Part shown: piece after piece, positions 34,895-54,637 of the stretch | Layout of the letters: each line of letters opens with the position of its first letter | How positions within the stretch are numbered: the stretch's first letter is position 1 | Source: Prunus persica | Lineage: Eukaryota; Streptophyta; Magnoliopsida; Rosales; Rosaceae | Direction of reading: 5' to 3' | DNA: 64,000 bases | NCBI RefSeq assembly: GCF_000346465.2 | Contig: NC_034009.1 | Span: 24,163,090-24,227,089 of the forward strand | Notes under the pieces: generated by a model | Told to the model about the DNA's origin: nothing | Databases searched by the model: none | Seen by the model: the letters and a program-made list of their open reading frames with translations, nothing else | Position numbers and translations under genes: made by a program

Positions 34895-35822
34895 GTTGCT
34901 TGAGACAAAAATAATAATAATTGCACGTATACACATTTTTATTGCATGCTATCTCTCATTTGGAGAAAATTCTCTCTATTACTACTTGGGTACAATTACG
35001 TATCTCTTTCTCATCATGACTCATGAGACTAGTTATGTGACAAGAAAAGTAAAATTATATTTAACATAACCAAATTACACTTTGAGACTTTATCTTGTAA
35101 TTAGCGTGCACATGTCTTAATATGCACGGGTCGGCCAAATCCATGGAAGGATAAGGAGGGAGGGGCAACAAATTGAATCTCCATTAATTTATTTAATTAT
35201 GGGAAATACCGCTCAATGCCACTCACATCCAAACTTAATCTACAAATACCACCTTTACTCACACATTTTGCAAATACAACCTATAAATACTTACTTATTG
35301 CCCACATAACATTTTTTCTTAGTTTTTGTTTTCTCTCTCAACTCTCTCTCGCGCAGTTCTCTTCCTCTGTTAGCTCTCTCTGTGGTTCGCTTCGCGAAAC
35401 CCATCTCATCCTCTTATCTCTCTCTTATGAATCGTGAAACCCCCCTCGACCCCATCCTCTAGATCTCTCTTTCGAATTGCCTAAGGTCCCATCTGCTTGC
35501 AACCTCGAAGCTCATCTCCTTTGCCGACCTCCAATTGGCTGTCTTCTAGGTCTCTCATTATTGATTGCTCTGGTTTCTTGCATTTAGTCTTGATGGTCAT
35601 TTTCATAATCTTTGTGGGTTTCTCTAAAATTGATTTTATTTTGATTGCTCTGAGTTATGTGTTTTGAATCTTCATGCTCATCAATTTGGGTTTTTTACTA
35701 AATGGATTTAGATTGCACTGAATCTTGAAACTTTGGATTTTTCATTTGATGTAGTAGATTTGTATTGTCTGATTATGATGATTAGGTAGTGTAGGGCTTC
35801 TTCTTTTAAAAAAGTGTTTGGG
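34895..35822. repeat. Tandem duplication copy 1 (right part)
   Basis: Continues from 22935-23003 across the LTR element and matches 36925-37831: GTTGCTTGAGACAAAAATAA, the CCATGGAAGGAT phrase and a TC-rich leader-like region (35320-35470). No gene was recognised; the leader-like part might be a relic of a promoter and 5' UTR. Confidence 0.75.
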
Positions 35823-35832
35823 AGCTTTTTAA

Positions 35833-36822
35833 AGTTTTATCAAAAATAGCCAAAATTTACCCCCTATTTTCATAAATATTAGTTTTTATAAAAACTTTCA
35901 CATATAGCAGAAAACCCACTTCAATAGACCAAATTACCCTTAGAATTAAAAAAAAAAAAACATTTGCAATTCTTTTTCTTTGTACCTTAAGTTGCTGAAG
36001 TTTGAAATTTGGATTACTCCCCGTAGCCAGTCCAAACCAAATTAGCTTACTATGACGATAATGAAAACTTCGCCTGAGGATCGCCAATCCATCAACACAT
36101 CCATGGTCCCCCACACCAAGCTTTGTACAACAACATGACTTCCTCAGTTCACACAAAGATTTTAACAAACCAACCCTCAACAAGTTTTTGCCTCAAAGTT
36201 CATTAGATTCACTTTTGCAATCCACCCAGTTTCCAAAGATTATGAAATACCCATTATTTATCTATATTTCATCAGAAAATATGAGTATTTATTTCCCCAT
36301 GTCTCTAAAAGTTAGTTCCTTAACAACATAGACCACTTCTGTTGAAAATTAGTTGCATAATGAGTCAAAATCTCCATCATATATTTTGAAAAGAAAAAAG
36401 TTGTTGAAAATCAACAATTACACCAAAGAAAGAAATCGTCAGTGGAGCGACTGGACTCATCAAATTTGTTTTTTTTTTTTTTTTTTTTTGGATGCGTCAA
36501 ATTTTTTAGTTTTCAATATGAATATATATTATTATATTGCAGTCCGTATGATTTACTGTAATAGTTTGTTTTTTTTTTGGTATTTTTTGTTCATCTTAGT
36601 TTTTTTTTTTCTATGGTTGAGGGCGGCTGAACCCATCATAGTTTTCTCTCCTTCTGCCGCAAGTCTCAAACAGAGTTTTGCTTTTTAGGTTTAAGTAGGT
36701 TTTAGTTCTAAGGGCATTTGAGTCTTTTTAAGTGACTTTTTGGCTACTTTTGAAAGTTTTTATAGAAACTGACATTTATGAAAATGAAGAGTAAAGTTTG
36801 ACTTTTTTTGATAATAAAACTC
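35833..36822. mobile_element. Non-autonomous MULE (990 bp)
   Basis: Long terminal inverted repeats of about 120 bp: the left begins AGTTTTATCAAAAATAGCC and the right, reverse-complemented, begins GAGTTTTATTATCAAAAAAA; both go on to CATTTTCATAAAT-like text. Target duplication AGCTTTTTAA flanks it (35823-35832 and 36823-36832). The empty site is present at 37832-37841. The interior holds a possible minus-strand captured fragment (35857-36183, LLKSLCELRKSCCCTKLG) of unknown origin and long T-runs (36470-36490). Confidence 0.88.
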
Positions 36823-36847
36823 AGCTTTTTAATCTTGTTCTTCTCAT

Positions 36848-37323
36848 CTATATCATTTTTTAGTCGAAATTTGCCAATTGTATTTTTGGTCTAAAAAAAA
36901 AATATATATATATATATTGCATAGGTTGCTTGAGACAAAAATAATAATAATTGCATATATACGCATTTCGATTGCATGCTATCTCCTTGGGTACAATTAC
37001 ATATCCCTTTCTCGTCATGACTCATGAGACTAGTTATGTGACAAGAAAAATAAGATTATATTTAAGTAACCAAGTTACACTTGAGACATTATCTTATAAT
37101 TAGTGTGCACATGTCTGAATATACACGGGCCGCCCAAATCCATGGAAGGATGATGAGGGGCAACAAATTGAATCTCCACTGATCTATTTAATAATGGGAA
37201 ACACTGCTCAATGCTACTCACATCCAAATTTAATCTGCAAATACCACATTTACCTACACATTTTGCAAATACAACCTATAAATACTTACTTATTGCCTAC
37301 ATAACACTTTTTCTCCGTTTTTG

Positions 37324-37367
<44 letters not shown>

Positions 37368-37850
37368 CGCATTCTCTTCCTTTCTCAGCTCTCTTTGTCA
37401 GTCGCTCCACGAAACCCACCTCATCCTCTCATCTGAATCACGAAACCCCCCTTAACCCCATCTTTTATGTCTCTCTTCAGAATTGCCTAAGATCGTAGCT
37501 ACTTGCAACCTCGAAGCTTAACTCCATCGCCAACCTCCAATAGGTTGTCTTCTAAGTCTCTGTTGATTGCTTTGGTTTCTTGCATTTAGTCTTGATGGTC
37601 ATTTTCTTAATCTCTATGGGTTTATCTGAAATTGGTTTTATTTTGATTGCTCTGGATTATGTGTTTTGAATCTTCATGCTCATCCATTTGGGTTTTTACC
37701 AAATAGATTTAGATTGCTCTAGATATGTGAATCTTGAAACTTGGAATTTTTCATTTGATGTAGTAGATTTGTATTGTTTGATTATGATGATTATGTAGTG
37801 TAGGGTTTCTTCTTTTAAAAAAGTGTTTGGGAGCTTTTTAATCTTGTTCT
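36848..37850. repeat. Tandem duplication copy 2 (uninterrupted)
   Basis: A 1003-bp second copy of the segment that starts at 22935. It keeps the unoccupied target sites of the LTR element (CATAG at 36920-36924) and of the MULE (37832-37841), and so gives the pre-insertion state. It contains a CT microsatellite at 37327-37365. No gene was recognised. Confidence 0.85.
37327..37365. repeat. (CT)n microsatellite
   Basis: About 19 uninterrupted TC units; the corresponding position in copy 1 (about 35330) has only a few. Confidence 0.95.
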
Positions 37851-38460
37851 CAAAAAGAAACATTTCTAGATCCATCACTATTAACATGATACATATTTCA
37901 ATTTTACTTTTTTTTCTCAACTCTCAAATATTTTGAGAAACTGTGTACACACCACATTATTATATTAAAAAGTTAGGAAAGAATATATGGAATAAATAGC
38001 ATTGTCCATGTCAACATAAGAATGCCACGCAAGTTGGGAACAAAAAGTTCGAAAAAAATAGAGATGGACTAATCGCATTGACCAAGTACAATGTTCAGGT
38101 GAGTTCGTTTATTGTAATCATTATGAAAGATCAAACGTTAATCCTAATTAAGTTTCATTGTGATTGGATGAACATATTACCATGTCGAAATTTGTTGTGC
38201 AAGAAGTGTTTGAATCTATTGCTTTCTTTTCCTATGAGTCAAAAATCCGAGAGCTTCATAGACCAAAAGTGTCACCAGAAGCAATGATATAGTATAAAGC
38301 ATCAGAATTTGTACTATTTTACAGATGTTCTTAATAAATACAATACAACTCACACATAAACACATTTATATAGATTGTTTCAGAATTACAATTCAGCCAC
38401 CAAGACGAAAATAACTAAGCAATAAAAGGAAAATTTTGACATCCTGGATTTCTTTGTCAC
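37851..38460. other. AT-rich spacer
   Basis: No gene, repeat or RNA was recognised; it includes the 3' flank of the minus-strand gene at 38461. Confidence 0.5.
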
Positions 38461-39348
38461 TCAGCGTTTCTTCCTCTCACTGAAGCTTAGGTTCCGCACC
38501 AACTTTGGCAGGCAGCATTGTGCAAACTCTGTATTTTTTCTAGTCCTGGGTTCGGAATTTGCGTTTGAAATCGCCACGCTTCTGAAAACTATATCTGCTA
38601 CAGATTCATATGGGGTTTTGTTTGCTGAATTTTGTGTCCGGTGAAAAATAGAAGATTCTGCTTCCGACTCATAATGTAAATCCTGATGGCCAGCCTCATC
38701 ATTGAAGCTTTCATGAAACAATTCAATCAGTTGCTTTTTCACATCAGTTGCCGGGGATTTTATGGGGCTGCTTTGGTGGATTGGAGTATTGGTGCTGGAT
38801 GGGGTAAGATCTGCAACAAAATGAAAAATCTAAAGTTCCAGCATCATATTTGTTTAGGACATTAGAAGAAATTTGGTGTGACAAATTTAAGTTGATATAT
38901 CTTACCACCATTGACACTGAAGAAATCTTCACAATCAGATTCTAACCTGGGGTCAGAAGAAAATTGCATATCCTCTTTGCCATCTACAGAGTAGCAAGCA
39001 TGCACAGATTGCTTACAAAACGAGAAACTCAAACAAAATCGAAATTTTCCAGCTACCAAAGTAGTGACAAACAGGACCATGAACAATTTAATCATTGAAA
39101 GGCTAAAGTTAGTTAGTACTAATATATGTGTAAATCAATTAATAAACCATGAATTTAGTAAGCCAAGTGGGTAGAATTATACTTATTAGTTCTCGTAAAC
39201 TGCTTGCACCGGGCATCACGGTACGAATTGTGTTTTCTTGAATAGGCCGTTCAGTGAGGATGCATCCTGTCCTAGAAAAGCTTGAGCATTTGAGTTGTGA
39301 CTTAGGGGAAGAGTCTTGGGTTTTACGAACCGAACCACAATTTCCCAT
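38461..39348 (-). CDS. Uncharacterised MGNC protein, At3g27210-like
   Basis: Three exons: 39183-39348, 38906-38983 and 38461-38810 (594 nt, 197 aa), phases 1 and 1. It resembles the plant family of Arabidopsis At3g27210, of unknown function; the shared core is SDPRLESDCEDFFSVNGDLT followed by PSSTNTPIH. The start MGNCGSVRK has Gly2 and Cys4, the usual pattern for N-myristoylation and palmitoylation, so membrane anchoring is likely (inference). The rest is hydrophilic with no transmembrane segment or enzyme motif; the tail FSERKKR is basic. Splice sites are canonical. It lies head-to-tail with the DEAH7 gene, 446 bp downstream of its stop. Confidence 0.82.
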
Positions 39349-39794
39349 CTCTTGAAAAAGAAAAACTCACACTTTTTCTTCACAGAAATTCATCTTCTGT
39401 TCGCTGCATTGATATGGACAAGAAGATCCTAAGGGGTTTTAGTTGGTTGGCTTTTTGTACATTACGGAAGTAAAGGTTTTGGCTCAACTAGAATCTGGTG
39501 AACAAGTTGAATGGCCTTGGAAGCCAAGCATTGGCTATGGCAGTGGTTGGTTCCCTTCCCACTGTGTAAAATCGTTGGGATTTGGAGCACCGGTCGCTTT
39601 CAATCAAAGAAAGCATTATTTACTTGTACGCCATATCAAGTTGTATCTGTAATCGGAAAATATGCTCTTTATTTACAAATCTGGGATGAAAAAAGACAAT
39701 TTTTTTAAATCAATTTTTTTTTTTGTTAACAAATAACAAAACTGCTTTCCACCAGAAAACTAGTACTGAATCATATATACTATACAATTTACAT
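39349..39794. other. Spacer between DEAH7 stop and the MGNC gene
   Basis: Promoter and 5' leader of the MGNC gene plus the 3' UTR of DEAH7. A 69-codon open frame on the plus strand (39443-39652) has no recognised similarity and is probably chance. Confidence 0.5.
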
Positions 39795-48077
<8,283 letters not shown>

Positions 48078-48700
48078 GATAATCACCAAAACCGCCTAAA
48101 AATGAAGGCACCTGCAGATACATATAGCGAGAGTGAAATCAGAAACAAATTTCAAGAGCATGTAGTTGTAAGGTACCTAAACAAAATTGTGCTTACTCAA
48201 ATCTCTGGTCCAATGGTCTGTTGCACGGACACGAGAAGTTAACGTGAGTTAAGATTTAAAAACAAAAAAGAACCTGTTGGGTGGAGCAGATGCAGAACTT
48301 TCAGTGGAGAAGAAGAGGCTGGGCCCGTACCCTTTCGAAAATTCTTTCTTCTTTCTTTCTTCTTCTAGTTCGGGAACTTGGTTCTTCGAGTTGGTGCCGC
48401 CGTGTGTTTAATAGGGAAAACCTACCGAATTCAAAGAGAATCTAATTTGGAAACCCTAGAAAAAAATTCAGCTTCAAATTTGGACGCCTTGAATCGAATT
48501 ATTTCCTAATTGAAGATTAGAAGTGAGAGGGGAGGCGTACGTACGTACCTGTGGAAGAAGGTCGGCGAAAGAGAGTGGTGTGTTAGTATTGGAGAGTCTC
48601 TTGGCTTCAATCGGTAGTTTCACAGAAAATTAAAATTGAAAATGGCGGTGATTTTCAACCGTGGGGACTATAATTACTCAACCGGCGAGATGTGGGTTTC
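48078..48700 (-). promoter_or_regulatory. DEAH7 5' UTR, leader intron and promoter
   Basis: A leader splice donor (CCACAG before GTACGTACG) is near 48549 and an acceptor (TATCTGCAG) near 48118, giving a 5' UTR intron just upstream of the ATG. The upstream exon runs to roughly 48620; the promoter lies beyond. No distinctive box was recognised. Confidence 0.5.
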
Positions 48701-48825
48701 CGGTTCTAGTACAGAAATTCGGGTTCGCATTTCAGCCCGGAGGTTTCCCGAAGATCTACGTCTCCAAAGAGATCTGGGCCTTTTTTTTTTCTTCCGTTTT
48801 TGGCCAAGGTAATTCATTCCATTAA

Positions 48826-49500
48826 GGCCCCGTTTGGTTTATGAGAAAGGATATTTAGGGATGGGAAATCAATTACTTTTTTATGTTTGGAAAGTCTAGG
48901 CACAGGAAATCGTTGCCTGGCCCATGGAAAAATAGAGGGGAAAGTGAAGCTATCATCCCAACTTAAATTTTGTTTTCCCTCCTTAAGAAAAAGTTTGGGG
49001 AAATGAACCAATATTAACAATTCTAATTTCTTGGACTAAAGGGGTCCAAAAAATTTGTGGTCACTCACTATTAGATGTAAATTCAACTGTTTACTCACTC
49101 TTCCACTCCTTTTTAAAAAAAAATTTGAACCATTGAATTTACATCCAACGGTGGGTGACAACAAATCTCTTAGACTCCTATAGTCCAAGAGATCGGGACT
49201 GCCAACATTAAATACATATTTTCATAACTATTTTGTCCCCGTTAACAATTTAGAATTACAATATATCATTAAATGCATTCTTTTTTTATTTTATTTAATA
49301 TGGGTATAATTGAAAATTTATACAAACTTTGTTTTCCATTCCTACTTAAAATAAACATAGGAAAGAAAATAAAGTGCTATCTCCCGGTCATTTTCCCAGC
49401 ATTACCAAACGTGAAAAAGAAATCTTTTATATCTCATCCCTTGGGAAATGACATGAGAAATGATTTCCCCTCAAATTCATTTCGTGAACCAAACAGGGCC
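48826..49500. mobile_element. PIF/Harbinger-type MITE 1 (675 bp)
   Basis: Starts GGCCCCGTTTGGTTT and ends AACCAAACAGGGCC (inverted, one mismatch), flanked by TAA (48823-48825 and 49501-49503). It has paired subterminal GGGAAA/TTTCCC words and no coding capacity. Confidence 0.85.
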
Positions 49501-49503
49501 TAA

Positions 49504-50313
49504 GGGCATGTTTACGTATCGGTAATGGGTATGGGAGGGAAGTGAATGATTTCCATTCATAACTTACCCTGTGTTTACTTGCAATCAGGAATGAAAAAAT
49601 AAGTGGGCCCCACCTTAAAATCCGTAATCACATCCCCTCATAACTAGGTATCAGATCAACTAGGGAGAGTAGTCGATACGATTCTCATTCCTGTTTTCTC
49701 TTAGTAACTTCCAAAAATACCATTACCACTTTACCATAATTCCAAAATACCCCAAACCCTAAAAAAAATAAAAATTCTCGCCAAGAAGTTTCAAGACGCT
49801 TCAACCCTAAAAAAAATAATAACCCATTTCTAAGAAGTTCTATGTATTTAATGTATGAAAATTATACAGGTTATTATTATTTGATTGTTTACTAATTACG
49901 TATGTGAAAGATATATATTTATTGGAGTTTATTTTTTCGTTTGAAATTGGCTTTGGACAAAGGTGTTATTAACATTATCATTGAACTTGGCTCTTGTTGT
50001 TCATCTTGTTCAGCATATTGATTCCTCATGTTTGCACCGCCTTACTGTTTTGCTGCAGGATTAGTTTGGTCTCCTTAGTCAATTTGAGAATTATATGTGT
50101 GCTGTGGTGAAAATATGCAGGGGTAATTTAGTAATCAAATTAATTTGAATTCTGATTCATGAAAATTAGTAAACAATAACAATAGGAATCAACCCCATTC
50201 ATTTGCTAATTCCATATGTTTAATAAACAACTTAATGGGAATGATTCTTCCCATACCGATTCCTAAATTTTCTGATTCCTTACTTTCTCCATTACTGATA
50301 CATAAACATGCCC
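49504..50313. mobile_element. PIF/Harbinger-type MITE 2 (810 bp)
   Basis: Starts GGGCATGTTTACGTATCGG and ends ATACATAAACATGCCC (inverted), flanked by TAA (49501-49503 and 50314-50316). It directly abuts MITE 1 and shares one TAA with it. No coding capacity. Confidence 0.85.
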
Positions 50314-50316
50314 TAA

Positions 50317-50831
50317 GATGAAAGGGATTACACTCATAGGTACAAGGCCTCAGCCCAACAGAAATAAAAAGAAGCCATATAAAGGAAAAACCCTAAACAA
50401 ACATTTAGCCTAATACAAGGCATCAAACACGCACAGAGTTTCGATATGGATTCTAAAGTGAAATTTGGGTTGGTTTCTGTCAATTTCGTATTAGAGCATA
50501 ACTAATTCAGTTAAGTTTACAATTAGAAATTTAATTACAACAAAGTAAACGCCTACAAAAGAGGGAAGAAGGAAATGTAGTAGATGGTGAAAGGCCCTCA
50601 AGTGGTTGTCCGGTACTCGTCTACTGCCTGGGAGGTGCAAAACAATGAAAGTGTGAGAACATAGTGAGAACATAATAACCCCATCATTTAAAATTATTAG
50701 CAAACAAGATATAATTCTATGCTATGTTTATAAAAGTAACTAATATTCGTACATAAGTATAATATATTAAACAAAAAATAAATCACTGATTTAAAATAAA
50801 AGAATTTCTCAACTATAAAACTTTCCACCCA
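50317..50831. other. Repeat-like noncoding sequence
   Basis: No gene. The phrase CTCAAGTGGTTGTCCGGTAC / CTGCCTGGGAGGTGC near 50600-50635 looks like LTR-retrotransposon debris, but the family was not recognised. Confidence 0.35.
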
Positions 50832-50839
50832 GATGTATA

Positions 50840-52634
50840 CATAGAACAAAATATCGATAATTTTGCCGATATTTCGGCGAAATTATCGTTTTTTTAGGGC
50901 AGCGATATTTTAGCACATTTTCATATATATATATATAGTCAATTTATCAATAATTTTGCTGATATTTCAGTAACGATATTTTCGTTCAAGTTGCAGCTTT
51001 AACTGGACAATATATCGCAATATTATCGATAATATCACGATATGAACTTACAAAATTAAACTCAGCCTTCAAATGAATCCCTCGGCCTCCGAAACTCAGT
51101 CTTTCTCTGTCTCTCAACTCAATCTTAACTCAACTCAGGAAAAAAAAAAGCATAAGGAGGAGAGCGAGAGAGAAGGGAAGAATAGGGAAAAAAAATTATG
51201 GAGTGGGTTTTTATGTTTTGCTGTTTTGGATTGTGATGAAGCAAGAGAGAAGAGGGAAGAGGAAGCAACGAAAGAGACGGAGAGATAGAAGAAGAAAAAA
51301 AAAAGCAGATAGAGGAGAGCGAGAGAGAGAAGGGAAGAAGAGGGAAAAAAGGTATGGAGTGGGTCTTTATGTTTTACTGTTTTGGATTGTAGTGGAGGAG
51401 AGAGAAGAAGGAAGAGGAAGAAGAGAAAGAGAGGGAGAGAGACTGAGAGATAGAAGAAGAAAGGGAGAGAGAGAGTGTGTGTGTGTGTGTGTGTGTGAAA
51501 CGGAAGAGGAAGAAGAGGAATAAATAAATAAAATAAAAAGGGAGAGATGGGTGAATGCCCAAAAGAGAGAGAGAAGGCAGGTTGTGTGTATCTGCAGCCT
51601 TGGGAAGTTCAGACAAAAAAATAGGAAAAAAAAATCTTGGGAAGTGGGAAATGTGACTTAATTACTTAATATAATTTATTTCTTTTCTATTTAATCCATT
51701 TAATATTATTGATTATTTTATTATTCATTATAAGTACTTACATTACTAAATTCTCCTTCAAATTGTTTCTTAATTACTTAAATCTCTATAATCATTTTCA
51801 TTATTTGCTATTTAATTCTTCCTTGGATAAATTTATTTATGTTCTTAGTTAATTTTCAATCTTCACTATTATTTTTTAAGCATGGTAAAGTGCCTAATTT
51901 TCATGAAAAATCAAATTGGTTTACATCTTTAATTATTTTTCAATTTTTGATAAATAATAAATATAAGAACGTGTACCACGTCCAATGAATAACGTGAAAT
52001 AAATTGTTTCTTAATTACTTAAATTTTTATAATCATTTTCTTTATTTCCTATTTAATTCTTCATTGGATATATTTATTTATGTTCTTAGTTAATTTTCAA
52101 TCTTCACTATTATTTTTTAAGCATGGTAAAGTGCCTAATTTTCATGACAAATCAAGTTGGTTTACATCTTTAATTATTTTTTAATTTTTGATAAATTAAT
52201 AGATATAACAACGTGTACCATGTCCAGTGAATAACGTGAAATAAGGTTACTCATGTATTTATCATGCAATTTATAAAGTGTAAAATATTGTACTAAAAAA
52301 TGATAAATAAAATACTAAGGGGTGTTTAATTCTCTTTCATTAATTACTTCATATTTTCTAAGTCACAGAGTTTGTCAGGTCGCAATATAATCAACTTAAA
52401 TCACACAAACCCACTATGCATTGCATTTCCTTCCAATTTTTTGTGTCAAAATAATAGATGATTGACTAAATAAACTTCTTCTAAAGTTTCATTAAAAATT
52501 TCCATATATTTATCATAATTTCCGTGGTTTTTATCCAATTTTTATCGATATTGATATTTTCCCGATATTTTCATCGATATTTCTGTGTTTTTAAACCATC
52601 GATATTTCTGAAACTATCGATATTTAAGACCTTG
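50840..52634. mobile_element. Non-autonomous hAT-like element
   Basis: The ends are loosely inverted: left CATAGAACAAAATATCGATA; right, reverse-complemented, CAAGGTCTTAAATATCGATA. An 8-bp flanking repeat (GATGTATA at 50832-50839, GATGTATC at 52635-52642; 7 of 8 match) is the length expected for hAT. Many ATATCGATA words lie near both ends (50850-51060, 52530-52620). The interior holds a purine-rich block (51120-51560) with a short (GT)n run at about 51475-51497, and a tandem duplication. No transposase. Confidence 0.7.
51761..52243. repeat. Tandem duplication, 241-bp unit, two copies
   Basis: 51761-52001 and 52002 to about 52243 are near-identical, both starting AATTGTTTCTTAATTACTTA and containing AAGCATGGTAAAGTGCCTAA. 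They differ at scattered positions. AT-rich and noncoding, inside the hAT-like element. Confidence 0.9.
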
Positions 52635-52642
52635 GATGTATC

Positions 52643-54637
52643 CAATAGAAAATCCGTCAATTCAGTGAATCATCAATTCCAGGTATCACACTCGTGGCCA
52701 CAATGTTTGATACATCTTCACAGAACTCAGGGGACACAAAGTCTGCCTGAGACGCAATCCTCGCAGCACATGGTTCAAGTGTCTCCGAGACTCATGAGGC
52801 ATGGTCATACGCGCGTAGACTTATCCAAAAGTAACCAAATTGTCCGAAGACAAACCACTTCCTGACAACAATTGAGATGTCCGAGAACATCATAAAATCC
52901 GAAGGCAACCAAAGGATATCTAGGTGGTTTTGAAAACATTTCCGAAAATTTTCTCAAATTCAATTTTTAAACCATTCTCAATTTACCGAACTAGTCTTAC
53001 TTATCAATAATAACAATAATGATAATAATAATCATCATCATCATCATCATAATAATAATATAAATTTTTTTTAACCAAAACCAAATACTCCGAAAGAAAA
53101 TATTATAAATAATCTGTCCATAAAGCATTTCATAAACCATCATAGTATGAAACATCAATATAAATAAATGTTCACTCTCTGTGAGTCCAAGCTTGCTTGA
53201 CCATTCGAAGGTTCTTCCGATTAAGCATGTGAAGTCTGAGTGCCTAAGAAAGAATATAAACTTTGGTTAATGAAAATTCCACCTCAAGCCCTTAATCAAA
53301 ACCAAATTCCCATAATTTACAAAGTGTGTGCACAGTCCTCGAAAAGTTTGTTACCGGTTCCACAAAACCCCTTCAACAAGTCCCAAGAATTTCATTAAGT
53401 TTTGATAGTCCGACTTATCGAACCTGAGAATAAGCAATAGGAAAAATTTAGTAAAATACTCAATCAATTGAATTTAGCTCATCCGAGCATACCGTAGTGC
53501 TCGAGACGACGAGGGGTAAATTTTAGGGTGAAAATAGTTTGTCAACATCTGGCTGACACACCACCACTGACGGTGGGTGGCATGAGAAATTTGTCACATC
53601 CCGGGATCGGCTCCGCCGTAACACGATATTGTCCGCTTTGGGCCCCCCTCTCTGGCCCTCGCGGTTTTGTTTCTGGGAACTCACGAGCAACTTCCCAGTA
53701 AGTCACCCATCCTAGGATTGCTCTGGCCCCCAACTCGCTTAACTTCGGAGTTCCTACGACTCCGAAGCCAGTGAGCTCCCAAAAGGCCTCGTGCTAGATG
53801 GATGCGGGTGTGCACATATAAGGCACATCACCCCCTCTCCGTTGGTTGATGTGGGATCTTACAAAATTTCTGACAACCGAAAAATCTCCAAACGACCGAC
53901 CAATTTTTATACCAACAGGTCAAACACACTTAGAGGAATGTTTTTAATTCTTAGACCCTGGCCAAAAGTGACCGGAGTGGCCTGAAACACAGCTAAAACC
54001 ACCGGCCAAAATGGATGTCCTAATCACTTCTTTAAACCACGAAATCTGCCCAAACCAACTCCAAAAACAGATAGATCATGGGAAAATGATGAAAATCCAT
54101 ACCTTGTCTAACAAAATTGGTGGCCGGAGTCGCCTGAAAATTCTAAAAATCGGTCGGCATCAGGTGGAGCTTTTCTAATTTTCAGTCCAAAATCCAGGTA
54201 TTTTTGGGGTTTTTGAGTTCTATTGAGGAATGAGTTAGGTAAAGGAGACATAGACAAAGCTTTTGTGGGTGGTGGTGTAGCTTGGAACGACCGGACGACG
54301 ACGAAATTAGCTGGAGAAGCCGAACAGTCAATGTGAACAGTGACTGTCACAAGGAGAGAAGCGAGAGAGCGGGGAAGAATCAAAAGGGAGTGTGAGAAAA
54401 TCTGACTTTTTAACACCCTTCTTGCAAAAATTACGATCATGTCCTTACACTTCTTTTGATTGTAACTTTCTCAATTCAACTCCGATTTGGACTACGTAAT
54501 GGAGCCAAGAAATTTTCCCAAACCATCTCTGAGCAAAAATCAACCTTAAACCACAAAAAAAACTCTAAGAATAGGATCATCCTTTGTTTTTAAAAAAATA
54601 GGAAATTAAATAAATTATTTGGGGGCAGGATATTACA
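52643..54637 (-). mobile_element. LTR-like sequence containing the Cassandra insertion
   Basis: Read on the minus strand it begins TGTAATATCCTGCCCCC at 54637, a usual start for plant LTRs, and runs through noncoding text with a CAT/AAT microsatellite (53020-53065). The other end was not identified. A 110-codon open frame (54108-54440, minus) is likely LTR sequence rather than a gene. Confidence 0.35.
53592..53863 (-). mobile_element. Cassandra-type TRIM solo LTR carrying 5S rRNA-like sequence
   Basis: A 272-bp element flanked by AAATT (53587-53591 and 53864-53868). On the minus strand it begins TGTAAGATCCCACATC and ends GGGATGTGACA. Inside is a stretch much like 5S rRNA: AACTCCGAAGTTAAGCGAG (around 53735-53753), then CCTAGGATGGGTGAC and CTGGGAAGT. 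Cassandra LTRs are known to carry a 5S-derived Pol III promoter. Only one LTR is present, so it is a solo LTR left by recombination. Confidence 0.85.

Noticed and set aside
35857..36183. 108-codon minus-strand frame
   Set aside because: Lies within the small MULE and overlaps its terminal repeat; no family recognised, at best a captured scrap.
39443..39652. 69-codon plus-strand frame
   Set aside because: No similarity, and it lies in the promoter region of the MGNC gene.
51203..51523. Lys/Arg/Glu-rich 106-codon frame
   Set aside because: Produced by the purine-rich low-complexity tract of the hAT-like element.
53640..53800. 5S rRNA gene
   Set aside because: Only part of 5S is matched, and it lies within TG...CA ends with a 5-bp target repeat; it is a Cassandra LTR.
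54108..54440. 110-codon minus-strand open frame
   Set aside because: No recognised domain and embedded in LTR-like sequence next to the Cassandra insertion; probably chance.
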